Shown here one piece after another: positions 22,191 to 34,059 of a DNA stretch of 64,000 nt; positions within the stretch are counted from its first letter, which is position 1; every line of letters starts with the position of its first letter. The position numbers and the translations under genes were made by a program. Under the pieces are notes generated by a model that had not been told where the DNA came from, ran no database searches, and saw only the letters and a program-made list of their open reading frames with translations. The stretch spans positions 42,501 through 106,500 of the forward strand of contig JBAMJV010003288.1 of assembly GCA_037951105.1 (NCBI GenBank), in the 5' to 3' direction. The DNA is from Echinarachnius parma. Its lineage: Eukaryota; Echinodermata; Echinoidea; Clypeasteroida; Echinarachniidae.

Positions 22191-25100
22191 ATGGCAGAGG
22201 AGGAGGAGCCAGGCCTGTCGATGACATCATCATCTCTATGTAACCTGACCGTAAACCCGTTTGAGACAGCCAGTCTTGACAGCATGCACCTTCCAGCATT
22301 CAGCCCCTCAGTGTTCAAGACCAGTCAAGAAACTCCATGCAGTACCAGAAAGGTATATAACTGATGATGATGATGGTGGTGGTGGTGTTGGTAGTAGTGG
22401 TAATGATGTTGATGATGATGAAGAAGATGATGGTGGTGGTGGTGGTGATGATAATGATGATGTAGATGGAGATGATCATAATGATGATGATGATGATGAT
22501 GGGAATGGGATGATGATGATGATTATGATGATGAAGAAGAAGAATAGATAGACCTGTATTAGGTAACCTGACCGGGGTTAGTATGCATCCACCAGCATTA
22601 AGCCCCTCTGTGTTCAAGACCAGTCAAGAAAATCCTTGCAGTACCAGAAAGGTATATATAACTGATGATGATAGTGGTGGTACTAGTGGTAATGATGATG
22701 ATGACAATGGCAATGGTGATAGTGATGATTTTGATGATGTAATGGTCATGGTGATGGTGATGATGCTGTTGCACCTGCCAGCATTTAGCCCCTCAGTGTT
22801 TAAGACAAGTCAAGAAACTCCTTGCAGTACCAGAAAGGTACATGTATATAACTGGTGAAAATAATATGATGGTGATGGTGGCCTGTGGTGATGATGATGA
22901 TGATTATGATGTACATGATGATGAAAATGTAGAGGAGGATGATGATTGTGGTGGTGATGATTAAGCCCTAATGATTATGATGATGACTGATGATGGTGAT
23001 GATTGTGGTGATGATAATGATGATGGTGATGATTGTGATGATGATGACAACGATGATAATGCTGTTGATGACCATGACTAGCGTACAACCTGTTGATAAC
23101 AAAAAAATGATAATTGAGTCAAATTATGTTTTCATTATCCTCCTCCAGAAAAGTGGGTTCCGGTGGTCCATAGACCAGATGTCCCTGCTGTTCCCAGCTG
23201 ACATCGATGAGTTGCCGCAGCAACAGGAAGTCTCCCTTCTCTCCAAGGAGAAGGAGGAGGAAGTACAGGAGACTATCAATCAGGTGACTAGTCACATGAC
23301 CTATTAGTCTAACTCCTAATAATAATCAGTAATGATTCTGATCACTGATATTGCTACATAGGATTCAGCATGATGATAAGGAAGAATAAATATCATTTTA
23401 ATGATGACTGTCAAGAGAGGAAGGTAATGAATGTTATGAATGTTAGAACGAATGACAAATATATCTAATACGAGTATAAATATTTATAATGTTAATATCA
23501 TTGTTGATCATGTAAAATTTATCAGTTTGTTGAAAACATTGATATGACTTTTCTTTCTTCATGTATTGTACTGTTACATTTGTTATATTATAATAATTTC
23601 CATTCATGTATTCTTTGTTGACAAAGAGTACATATGAATTGATTTCAAAAGATCATACATGTATGTACACTTTCATTCTTTTTGACAGTCGAAGTAATTG
23701 GTAAGTTATACCGAAATGCTTACTAGAATTCAAGGATTAGAGACTTTGAAATTGTATGTATCCTTTTGTTTGTTTTTTGTGCAGTTTTTCTCCCAGAAGG
23801 AAGTTGCCCCATCTCCATGGTCCGATTCAAGAGCCATGAAACATGTCACATTCTCCCCCGGCCCTCCATCTATGAGCGGTGAGTAATGTATCTGGGCAAG
23901 GCTCGACACTCGCACTTGCACTTGGGGCCAGCAAAATGTATAAAAGTCATATTTTGGTGGCCTGATCGGGCAAGCAGATTTTCAACCCAACATTGACAAA
24001 ATTTAAAAATCTTGTTTTCTTTTATGTCATGCTTCAGGTCATGCGTCGTGAGGTCGCCTCCTTTTGCGTTACATGCCGTTTTGGGCTTCTGCGGGACAAT
24101 GTTACAGTTGAGAGCAAATATTTTCTGAGGAAGACCCCCCCCCCCCCCCCCCCCCCCCCAAGCAAATAAAAAACAAACAAACATTGTGATCAGTTTTGTC
24201 AGGGACTACTTTGGAAGCTTGCCTGGCTTGTTTGGTAATGTGTGTGTTTTTTTTTTTTTCTGTATTTACTGTATAACTAGTTTGATTGCCTGCTTGTTTG
24301 CTGTTCTGAGTTTGAGACCGGATTCATGAAACATGTCACATTCTCCCTCTAAGGCTTTATGAGCAGTAAGCAATGTACAAACAACATCAACAAACAAAAT
24401 AAATGAATTTAAATCAGTAAATAAATCAGTAAATGAATGAATAAAGTAAATACAAATATTTGGATAATGTTTTAATTTATAATGCTATTTATCTATTATT
24501 TTTTAGTTCTGAGTGAACATTCTGCAGAGAATTCTGCCTGTTCATCCACCAACGCCTCATTCGTTGGCAATGTATCAGGCAAGGTTGATGGTAAGTACAA
24601 CACAAATTTCTGCTTAAAACAAAAGACAATTGCAGGGAATAAGAAAAGAATGCTAAAAGTAAAACAAAAATTTCTCGTTAGCTAGCCCATTGAATACAAT
24701 TTCATTTGGGTATTTATTATGCAAACTGGACAATTTATGAATTGCACGACATCAATTTTTACTTAGCCTTAGCAAGCATGCAAGTGCTGTTGTCGAGCCC
24801 TGTTAATTTCGTCCAACTATACATCAATTTATTAATTTGAAAAACTATTTGAAAATAGTACTGGATAAGATCGGTAAATGTGTTTTGCACCAATATCAGT
24901 CAAGAAAAAGACATGACGTGATTGTCCCATTAGCTTGTTTTCCACCATCGTGGTGATCAATTTTATCATTTTTGTTTCCGTATCGACCACATTCTTAACA
25001 GTTTTATTACTACTGTCAACTTTACACTGCTTATCCTCTGCTGAGACATCAGCACCCAGCAGCTAGAGATAAGAAGTGCCAACCCTGATAAAATCTACTG

Positions 25101-28100
25101 GATGCAGGCTCGAGTGCTCAAAAATCACTACTGCTCCTCAGCCCTCCAGGAGTGGTATTCAGCTAGCTATAGAATTACCTAATGGTTGGTGATTGGTTGG
25201 TTATTATTGAGAACTATTTTCTATTTGCTTTTCCCATACAGTGAGCTGTCAGACGAAGATCACTCTGCCTATGAACTTTGACCTGGAAGCCTTACTCGGT
25301 AAGTTTGTTTTTCTTTTGCTTGTATATTGCACTCGATCTATGGCATCGGACTATAAATGCACACTTGAGAAATTCAAAATCGGTATATATTCAACTTTAA
25401 ACCATGCAAATTTGTATCACATGTTTTGCTCCTTTCTTTTTGATGTCACATCTCAAAAAATGAAGATTGAATAATGATTCGACAATTAGACAATTTAATT
25501 TCATCAGATTCACCTAAAATAAAAAAATAAATCACCATCTAATGCAAACGCTTTTCTAAATATTTTGACCAAACTTTGTTGACCTTTTCTCTCTATTCAT
25601 TTCAATCAATACTAACAGGGAAGGGCAGATTCGTGTACACCAAATCAAGCGTCGAGTCGTTCCCAGTCGCGCCTCTCCGCCGGAAACTCTTCGTGCAGAG
25701 CGAGTCGTCATCCGCATGCTCCGATGGAAGCGCCGGACACGAACACGGATATGCTGCTGCGAAATCACCGGGCGCTGAGAGCAGGGAGAGCGGTCCGTTC
25801 TCCCCCTCTATCTCCCCCATCAAGTCCAGTCAGGAGTATGGGGCTTGTAGCAGTCCACTCCGGCCCCCTCGCACACCAAGGACGCCTAGCTCGATAGAGG
25901 TTTGTAATCAACTTTGTTGGCCACTATATAGGCAGTTTTGACTGTTTTAATTAAATTGGTGGTGACTGGTGATGTGACAATCATGGTGATACTGGGGATG
26001 ATGATAATGACAAAATGTGTACTTCTGAATATGTTAACTTCTGAAAAATGTAATGATAACAATACAAACGATGATACAAATGATGATGATGATAATGCCC
26101 ACTCCCTATTGATGATGAACATCTTTACTTTATGTTTGTTTAAGTGGAGAGTAATCACATCCTAGTTGCCATTAGGGAAAATTATGTACATGTACATAGT
26201 ATTTCCTGATAAATATGTGAGACTGGGAGAAAAAAAAAAAACACGGGGCAGCGGGAAAATTCACCCCCAAAATGTCCAAAAGAGCCCCAGAAAAATGAAC
26301 GAATTGTGATCCAATGCCGATCCGATGATCACTGACAGCACTAGAGCTAAATAGTAGCCCCTGAAATTAGAAAAAAGGAGCCCCTGTAATTTAAAGCCCC
26401 CGAAATGATAAAAGTAGCCCCAGAAAGTTGGAAAAGTAGCCCCAGAAAACTTCCATAAAATTCGAAAGGGAGCCCCCGAAATAAAAATATAGATTTTTTC
26501 CCTGATGTGAGATATGATGTATTGATACCATTTCATGTGTTATTTTCAACAGAGCCAGTTTTCATCAAGTCCCATCATCAAGGCAACACCAAGCAGGGTC
26601 CCTCACATCCCATATCAGGCATCACCCCTGTGCGGCTCAATGGAATCACCCTCCATGTCACCAATCAAAGAGATGCCACATCGAACAGGTGAGTAGTTAA
26701 ACAGTGACCTAAGAGAATCTTGTAATGTTTAGATAAAATTTATATATTTGTTGATGATGATGATGATGATGATATATTTCCAATACTGCCAATAACAGAT
26801 ATAAAAGAATGTTTACATTTCCACTTGTTAGTTACGTTGTCACCAAAGAAGAACCTACTGCAGAGCTTCATAAACCCACAAGAGGATGACCCCATCTGAA
26901 ATTGTTTCTCCTTATCGTTTACGAGAACGCAGAAGAAAACAATTTCTCTCTCTCTCGTTGTATGCAGGTCTGATGTTCCATAAACCCCCACAACGGAGAG
27001 AATGGAATGGAAATGAGTATAGTAGTCTTCACAGATAGCAGGGAAGAAGGAATCCATAGTCAAGAAGAAGATGATGAAAAGGTGTGCACAAGATATTTCT
27101 CTAGAGAACACAGAAGGAAACAATTTCTCTCTCTCCCCCCCTTATGCAGGTCTGTTTTCTGCCAAGAAGAACTTACTGCACAGTTCCATAAACCCCCACA
27201 ATGCAGAGAACGGTATGGAAACGAGTATAGGGAAGAGGGAATCCCTAGTCGAGGCAAAGACGGTGAAAAGAAGTGCACAAAATATTTCTCTACAGAATAC
27301 ACACAAACAATTATTTCTCTTTCTCTCTCTCTGTATGCAGGTCTGTTTTCAGCCAAAAAGAACTTACTGCACAGCTCCATAAACCCCCACAATGCAGAGA
27401 ACGGTATGGAAACGAGTATAGTGGTCTTCACAGATGACAGGGAAGAGGGAATCCATAGTCAAAGCGAAGATAACGATCATGACGACGATGAGGAGGAGGA
27501 GGAGGGGGAGAGGAGGAAAGACTTCACCCTGGGCCTGACAAGAGAGTTCAGCCCCATACAGAAGACTGGTGACCAGATCTCGCTGATCCATGCCAGAGGG
27601 TGCTCATCCAGACTGCAGGGCACAGCGGAAGAAAGCAGTATGGACACCAGTCTCTTAAGCAGCAAAGGTAATTCATCTATTGAAGACAGCTTGACTGTAT
27701 TCGCACAATTAAGTTTTTTGTGCTGGGCCCAAAAAAATATGCAGGTTTCTATGCCTCCACCAACAAAGTGGCCAGAGGCAGTATCTTTTCGGGTTGTTCG
27801 TCCATCTGTCACTCAGTGGATATATTAGATCAGAGAAATATAAATTTTATCAACAATTTGCCAGTTTTAGCACATATGTCAACAAAGTTACTAGATCCCT
27901 TTAACACACAATTTTGTTTAAGATGGATATCTTATGAATTACCAATACAGATGAACTTTCATACTAATTTTGTTTTCTATTTCTTTTCAGATGAAGGAGA
28001 AGGTCCATTAGAGGCAAGCCCAAGCAGTCCCCGTGAAGAGAGGGGTGACCACCGATACTTCTCTCTTGAGGCCAGCACTGCGCCTAGTCCGATACCAAAG

Positions 28101-30539
28101 ACCAGTTACCACCATCACGACCAAGACCACGACCGCCAACATGAACACCACTACAACCAAGGAACGAGTACTGGGATTAGGCCTAATCCAAAGAACAATG
28201 ATCATGACCACCATGACCATCACCAAGGTCATCATTATGACAACCAAGAGGCTGCCGCTGGACTAAGTCCAATTCAAAGGACAGTTGACTTCCAACATCA
28301 TCGCCAAACTCACCACGATTATGGTCACCAACACCGTCACAATGACCACCGTGAGGTTGACCATTTCCATGATCAGCAGCAACAACATCACCAACACCAC
28401 CGACACCACAAAGAGGCTAGTGCTGGACATGGTCTACCTCAGACGAATGATGACCAACATCATCATCATCATCGCGACCACGAGACTCGTAACAGTCTCA
28501 GTCCTATCCCAAAGAAAAATGACCACTCGCACCACGACCGTCATTACAATCACCAACAGCATCATCAACACCAACAAGTAGCAAGAACTGTGCTTAGTCC
28601 GATTCCAAAGACTGATGGTTATCATCAACCTCAAAGTCTGCCAAAAGTGTCGGTCACACCTTGTGATAGTGAATCAATGAGTGGGAGAGAAGGAGCCGTA
28701 GAGCAGTCAATCGATGGAGATGAGATTGAGCGACGATCTCATGCCTTCGCCAAGAAGACAGTGTCGTTCCACATCGGCACGGACTTCAGCCCCATCCGTG
28801 TTGGCAATCATGAGGAGGCAAGTCAGGAGATGGAATCAAATTTCAGTCGTCGGACTGTTCCTTTCACCTCGTCAAGGGTTCATGTCGGCACCGACTTCAG
28901 CCCGATCCATGAAGGTGGAACAGAGACGGGCACTGAACCAGTCGTCATCCGGAAGTCGGTTCCGATCACATCATCGCGGGTGCACGAGAGTACCAGCGAA
29001 AGCATAATGGACACGAGTCTTCTCTCGCTCAACGGGAGAGCGGAATCAGAAGTCGAGCCATCAGATGAACCATTTTCTCTGAGAGAGATGGAAAAGTCTT
29101 GCGATGAAAAGTTTATGTCGAGAAAGACCGAGGCTGGGCTTAGTTCCAATGTAGGGCATTGGCAGAAGATGCAGGAAGACCTTGTTGGAAGCGAAGCAGG
29201 TGGAATGGTGAGGACAAGCACAAGAAACAACTTCAGGGAGTTTTGTTTTCCGTCCAGTCGTACAGACGCAGTTCCGGACAGAAGTGCCTCAGGGGTGATG
29301 TCTCCAGCAAACCTGGACAGAAATCGTGCAATGACGAATTCCGAAGAGGCCGACTTGGCAAACGTTCACACAAAACACTTAGCCATAGGAACATCAACGG
29401 TAGGTGGGCCAGAGTATGGTCTTGCGTTAAAAGACCCGACAGAGAATGAAGTGGGCAGCTCCAAGAGTCGCAATGCTCCAAAGTCAGCTTACAGCAGTCT
29501 GACCGAGTCACGTGATCCTGGTAATGCGTGTTGGTCCGACGAAATGAATTCCTCGTCCATTCATCCCGGGCATCGGAGAGGTGACACGTGGCCCCCGCAT
29601 GGTTTTGCGTTTTCACCGACGAAGAATCCCCTGACCTCCACGATGCGGTACGGCACACCTTCCGGTGATAATCCGTTTGGGTTCGCGCCAAGGACAGGTG
29701 ACCGCGATTCAACAACCACCATGGAAATCAGCTCTGTATCACTCATCGGGAATGACGGAGATGAGAGACAGGTCCATGGAGTTCATCAAGACCATGGAGT
29801 GATTGACGTCCCTGCACACTCCAGCAAAAACACTGACCAACGTTCCGCTTCGTTCAATGGAGATGCAATGTTCGACGTAGGATTCAGCATGCCTGGACAC
29901 GCTGCGCAAGCTGCTCCGGGTCGCATGTCTGTCAGCCGCAGCTATGATTCCTTGCGAAAGCTCGCGGAGGAGAAGGAAAACATGCCCGCGACGGAAGACT
30001 GGCTAATGAGTTCCTTTTCGGAGAGCGACCTCCAAGAGGGGCGCATGTCTTGCGATTTTCAGACGCGCCGTGAGACAGGAGAGTTCCACTCTCCCCCGTT
30101 TAGAGAGAGCATACAGCACAGGAAGGTTCTTTGCGAATTGCAAGAGCGCAGCAGGTCAAAAGCGCAGCACGCTCACAATCAATTCGTCCAGGTTTTCCAC
30201 GACAAGAGTCGCCATGATCATCAAGAACTGTTCCTCGACAAAGGCCACCATGATCATCAAGAACTGTTCCGCGACAAAGGCCACTGTGATCATCAAGAAC
30301 TGAGCGAGAAGAGACACCCTGATTATCATGGGTTGAGTGACGGAAAGCATGATCTACCCCATCTTATACAAAGGCTTCCCCAATGCTCAGGGCAACAAGG
30401 ACGTATGTCGCACCTGGCAGATGGTAGTGGACTATCACCGGCACGCCCCCTCTCTGTGGATTTGTTACCCCACGTACATAAGGACCAAATAGATAGTGGG
30501 TACAACACGCATAGTGCCAATGTTTCCATGGATATATAG
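22191..30539 (+). CDS. BORA: Protein aurora borealis (Bora), Aurora A/PLK1 activator, with His-rich expansion
   Basis: Bora, phosphorylated by cyclin-CDK, lets Aurora A phosphorylate PLK1's activation loop at mitotic entry. Exons: 22191-22352, 23149-23283, 23785-23878, 24507-24590, 25242-25298, 25619-25899, 26553-26688, 27341-27667, 27991-30539, all GT-AG and in phase, about 1274 aa (human 559). Matches to the family: NPFE and SPSVFK (residues 23-45), FRWSIDQ (58-64), SPW (109-111, aligned with the CDK site at human Ser112), LPMNFDLEALLG, LRRKLF, KENMP, and near the C-terminus DSGYNT (1260-1265), the beta-TrCP phosphodegron. Residues about 457-637 form His-rich repeats spaced by SPI motifs. 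A second repeat (HDHQEL, about 30196-30320) lies near the end. The start is the first ATG in frame with the conserved N-terminus. Confidence 0.95.
22360..23080 (+). repeat. GAT/GGT-rich microsatellites with two echoes of BORA exon 1
   Basis: GATGAT-type repeats (22360-22545, 22660-22770, 22870-23080) alternate with echoes of the 3' end of exon 1 at about 22585-22651 and 22775-22836. Each echo reads PAFSPSVFKTSQE or a near variant, then PCSTRK, and ends in a GTATAT or GTACAT donor like the real exon. The repeating unit is exon end plus microsatellite. Confidence 0.85.
24136..24160 (+). repeat. Poly-C tract
   Basis: A run of about 23 C residues in a BORA intron, just downstream of a GGCC-word repeat copy. 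Confidence 0.9.
24317..24376 (+). pseudogene. Echo of BORA exon 3 end
   Basis: About 60 bp match 23833-23888: catgaaacatgtcacattct is shared, then tatgagcagtaagcaatgta mirrors the exon end and donor tatgagcggtgagtaatgta. The frame is broken and the donor GT is lost. Confidence 0.8.
24591..25241 (+). other. BORA intron, no feature seen
   Basis: An ordinary AT-rich intron between exons 24507-24590 and 25242-25298. No recognisable repeat beyond short simple stretches. Confidence 0.5.
26220..26505. repeat. Repeat 'gagccccagaaa', copy 1
   Basis: Multiple agagcccc and agtagcccc words between an A-rich start and a tttttccct end. A related copy lies at 61338-61545 in MASTL. The minus-strand reading (FRGY, FWGYF-like) comes from the repeated words and is not a protein family I recognise. 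Confidence 0.65.
26829..27290 (+). pseudogene. Three echoes of BORA exon 8
   Basis: Echoes lie at 26829-26900 (no acceptor), 26968-27098 (acceptor tatgcag) and 27150-27290 (acceptor ttatgcag). The real exon starts at 27341 after ctgtatgcag. The echoes share ccataaacccccacaa and the preceding ctctctct pyrimidine tract. Spliced from exon 7, the second gives a stop after about 22 codons. The third reads GLFSAKKNLLHSS and on for about 78 codons before a stop. Skipping to 27341 preserves the full frame. Confidence 0.85.
27748..27832 (+). repeat. Fragment of the large composite repeat in BORA intron 8
   Basis: atgcctcc..caaagtggcc and cttttcgggttgttcgtcc correspond to the left end of the element at 11260. 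The surrounding 324-bp intron is open in two frames on the coding strand by chance. Confidence 0.75.
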
Positions 30540-31630
30540 TTTGTTCATTCGTTCGTGTCTCCTGAAGATTAAAGTCTCCTAATTAAGTCCTTCCATCGCT
30601 GGATTATGAATGTTATACCCTGATCTACCGTGACCTACAGTTACAGTTCTGTAGCGTTAATATTTATCAGTGAAACCAAGTTGTGGCAATGTCTCAATGG
30701 ATATATAGCGCATATGGATGCTATTTTTGGAGCTACAGTGACAATTTTGTAGTGTGGTAGTTAACGGTGAAACCATAAGGAATATACAGTGAATTTGAAT
30801 GTTATACAGTGACAGTTTTGTAGCGTGGTATTTAAAGGGACAGATTCGCCAACATATATTTACCTTTGATTATGTTCTCTACATAATTTCATGCAAATAC
30901 GACCAACATTGGACCTTTATGCAAGGGATAAGCATCATTCAAAGTCACTCGCTGTACGGGCTAATCCCATTTATCGCATACAGCATGGAGGCTGCCATTG
31001 ATGTTTATGAAACTCAGATCGCTCTAAAATGTGACGTCAAACCTGAACTACTCTTTTTGTTGGCTCACATTTTGCCTTGTGTTTGTGCACAAACCCTGCG
31101 AGCTGCAAGAGCTAACAAAAAGAGGTCGAGCTTGTTTGTTCGGGTTTGACATAGCATTTCAACGCAAACAATTCAAAATTCGGGTTTCAAAAAATATAAT
31201 GGCAGCCTCCACGCTATACGCGATGAATGGGATTAGCCCATACAGCGATTGACTTTGATGCTCCTCCTTTTTTCAGAGGGCAAACATTGGACATATTTGC
31301 GTGAAATTATGTTTTAATGCGTAGATAACTTAATAAAAGGTGAATAGATGTTGGGGAAACTTTACCTTTAATGGTGGATATAGTCCATATGGATGCTACG
31401 TTTTGAATTTTGGATCTACAGTGACAATTTTGTAGTGTGGTAGTTAACGGTGAAACATGCCGTCCCAATGTTTCATAATAATGAATAATAATGGTGGCTA
31501 CTTCGCACATTCCGTCTTTCGACGCTTGCGGCGTATCATTATTTTTGATGGATATAAAGTCAATATGAATGCTATTGGCTTGACCCAGATCTTCATTGAC
31601 ATTATTTTCTGTAGTGTGTTCTTAAGTGAT
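30540..31630 (+). repeat. BORA 3' UTR with repeated stop-codon segment and nested foldback element
   Basis: The end of the CDS (caatgtttccatggatatatag) is echoed around 30686-30710, where atggatatatag recurs. A unit containing ctacagtgacaattttgtag and gtggtagttaacggtgaaac occurs near 30735, 31422 and, more weakly, 30640, 30790 and 31590. A 540-bp foldback element (30832-31371) splits the array: ttaaagggacagattcgcc at its left, a long inverted match around 30945-30990 versus 31205-31250, and tttacctttaa at its right. Confidence 0.7.
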
Positions 31631-31902
31631 TAAACCAAAGAACGTTTGAGCCACATGCCATTATATGTATATAACTTTAAGTAGAATATCATGACTTATG
31701 CATGCCGATGGCGTTTCTAAGCTTGTTGGTAGGTGAATTATGTTTTTCCCTTTTCATTAACTGATTTTGTGTTTGTTAATAATGTGACCAGATGACTGTG
31801 ATGTGGCAGTTTCTTTTTAAAATCAATTACGAACATTATACTGTCCATATATTTAGACATATATGCAATGAATTACATGTACAATTAAATTTGTAAGAAA
31901 TT

Positions 31903-32433
31903 TTAAAGGGCAATGCAACTCAAGAATATAGTTTATCCTACTTGATATATCGTAATATGCCTTTTTATTATATATAACATAACTCCGACTCAGATTTCTG
32001 TTTTGGGAGAAATATGTGAAAACTCTATCGGGCTTACCACTATACATGCGAACACTGGAGGCCGCCATTATTAGGTCTGTGCGGACAGCGGACTTATGGT
32101 CAGTGATATGCACTAATGCATTTCAATAGGACCCATTGTTACCATTGTCTGAATACTTGTAGATGCTTTGACGAGTCTGTAAATCAGTGAAAAGCTTTTT
32201 GTTCGGCCCGTAGCGCACTCGTCATAGTTTGCAAAGCATGTCGGGCAATTACAAGAACATGGCCGCTCCCATCACCTTTTGCTGCCGTAAAAATTAGTAA
32301 AATGTGGGTATGTTCACGTAAGGATTTCATGGGATCCAGGAGGCCAAAATTGCCAAGTTATGTATCAAATAAAATATCTGTTACCCTCTAAACGATAATA
32401 ATAGCCGAAAGCCATAGTTTCATTGCCCTTTAA
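31903..32433. repeat. Foldback MITE with TTAAAGGGCAATG termini
   Basis: Left ttaaagggcaatgcaact and right agtttcattgccctttaa are inverted. The 531-bp body has no recognisable coding sequence. Confidence 0.75.
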
Positions 32434-33111
32434 ATAATAATGAATAATTAAGGAAAGGTTCTGTTTTGGTCTAACTTAAATTTATTGACTAAAACTTGTA
32501 CGTTATCATTAAAAACTAATAGTCATAATTCAATCATACTTGAATGGTAGAAAGGTATTTTAACGGCTAAGTTAGAAAACTGTTTTCATACAAATGGCAA
32601 CCGTTGAATCAAGAGGACACCTGAATATTTCAATGATTTTCTATCAAAAATATGAAACATGATTTTTTTTTTCTTAAAATGATGATTCAATAGAGAGCTT
32701 TGTAAAAACAATTCAAAAGCCACTGTTTGACAAATATGAAGGCTTTATAAGTAATTTCTAGAATTATCAAATAAATATAAATGTTCTAGTCTAACTGAAG
32801 TTGAAATGTGTGTTGCAAGTGTGATCCCACAAACAAAATCATTACAAAGTTGACTCTTAGTAACATTATATCAGGGATGATGGATGGTTCTCAGGTAAAA
32901 GCCTCAAATAGCCTTTTACACCTACAAGTTCAGGCTAATTTAGTAAATTTTCCACACAATTTATTAAGGTACAGTGACTCAGTTTTCAGGCTTTTGGTTT
33001 GTTTGGATGGCATTCTACAATATACAAGTGTTTGATTTTACAGGGTAGTAATTTCTCAGGTCCTACAGTGAAAATTTCTCGAGATTTGATTGATTATTAT
33101 TGATACATTGA
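32434..33111. other. AT-rich stretch, nothing recognised
   Basis: No homology or repeat is recognised. It could be BORA 3' UTR or intergenic. Confidence 0.4.
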
Positions 33112-33656
33112 AACAGGGATCTAGTAACTTTGTTGACATGTGCAAAAAGTGATGAGTGGTGGATACAAAGTATATTGTTGGTATCTGATATGTCCACTGG
33201 ATGTTGTGTGAAAATTTCAAGTTAAATGGACTTTATTATGGCCGAGTAATGAGCAAAAATGCAAAGTGATATTCACTAACTCATTGCACTCACTTTGTAC
33301 ACGGTTTTCGCGGTCCAATGGATAATCTGAATACTTCAATCGTAAATATCTTTTAAACTAAAGGGAAATTAAAAGAAACGAAACCGTTCCCATGCTTTTA
33401 TTGTTATTACGAATACAACAAGGTATGAGGGAACCGCTAAAATTCCAATTGGATTTTGACGATTTGGGCAATGTTACCAAGTCCCTTTAAAGGTCCTGGG
33501 GACGATGACAATTATCTTGTAATATCAGGTTTCTTGTTATACCACGGTTTAAAAAAACAAAAGAATATAAGCAGCTAGGACCAACAAAATGTGATGGTTC
33601 TAAGAGGGTTTTGTTATACCAGAGCTTCTTATTGAATACTAGGCTCCACTGTATGA
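33112..33656. repeat. 'TTAAAGGGA-TAGTAAC' MITE followed by part of the 'ACAGTGGAACCTC' repeat
   Basis: 33112-33490 is a nearly complete MITE copy in the same orientation as 7306-7654. 33497-33656 matches the outer repeat of 15006-15777 and ends aggctccactgtat. It lacks the TA insertion seen at 15091. Confidence 0.8.
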
Positions 33657-34030
33657 GAGAAAAAAGCATAACAAAGTAAATCACTGGTCTAATTTTTGAG
33701 AACTTTTCTGAGTTAAACAAGAGTCTATCGTAGAACTCGCACTATCTTGTGTAATGCTGGCCATCAAATTCATTATTTTGTTGAAATTTGTGAATTTATT
33801 TTTCATGGATACTGCGTGTACTTACATGATCATTTACAATGTGCGATTGTGCTTCCAAATTGTATTCTTGATTATAATGGTAGTGTAATGTAGTCTGTAC
33901 ATTAGAATTATAACCTCATCATATTTATCATCTTTCTTACAAGTATTTGTAGCTCAGAATCTTTAGAGAATTGACTTACTGTAAATATTGTAATATACAA
34001 GTTGTTTATATGTGTGTGCATGCCTTTTGC

Positions 34031-34036
34031 AATAAA
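34031..34036 (+). terminator. Candidate polyadenylation signal AATAAA
   Basis: An AATAAA followed by T-rich sequence (tttctttacttttttg) and a second AATAAA at 34054. If it serves BORA, the 3' UTR would be about 3.5 kb and include two MITEs. Earlier cleavage is possible. Confidence 0.3.
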
Positions 34037-34059
34037 GTTTCTTTACTTTTTTGAATAAA

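Noticed and set aside
22315-22617. Long Asp/Ile/His/Met-rich reading frames over GAT tracts (also 4930-5169, 41320-41673, 51119-51740, 60749-61000)
   Set aside because: They are produced by triplet microsatellites on both strands and lack family similarity.
27007-27340. Single long BORA exon starting at 27007
   Set aside because: The frame crosses decayed echoes and pyrimidine tracts; splicing from 26688 to 27341 keeps phase and homologous sequence.
27720-27990. BORA last exon extended upstream to ATG 27720
   Set aside because: A good acceptor at 27990 joins in phase with the exon at 27341-27667, and the stretch contains a transposon fragment.
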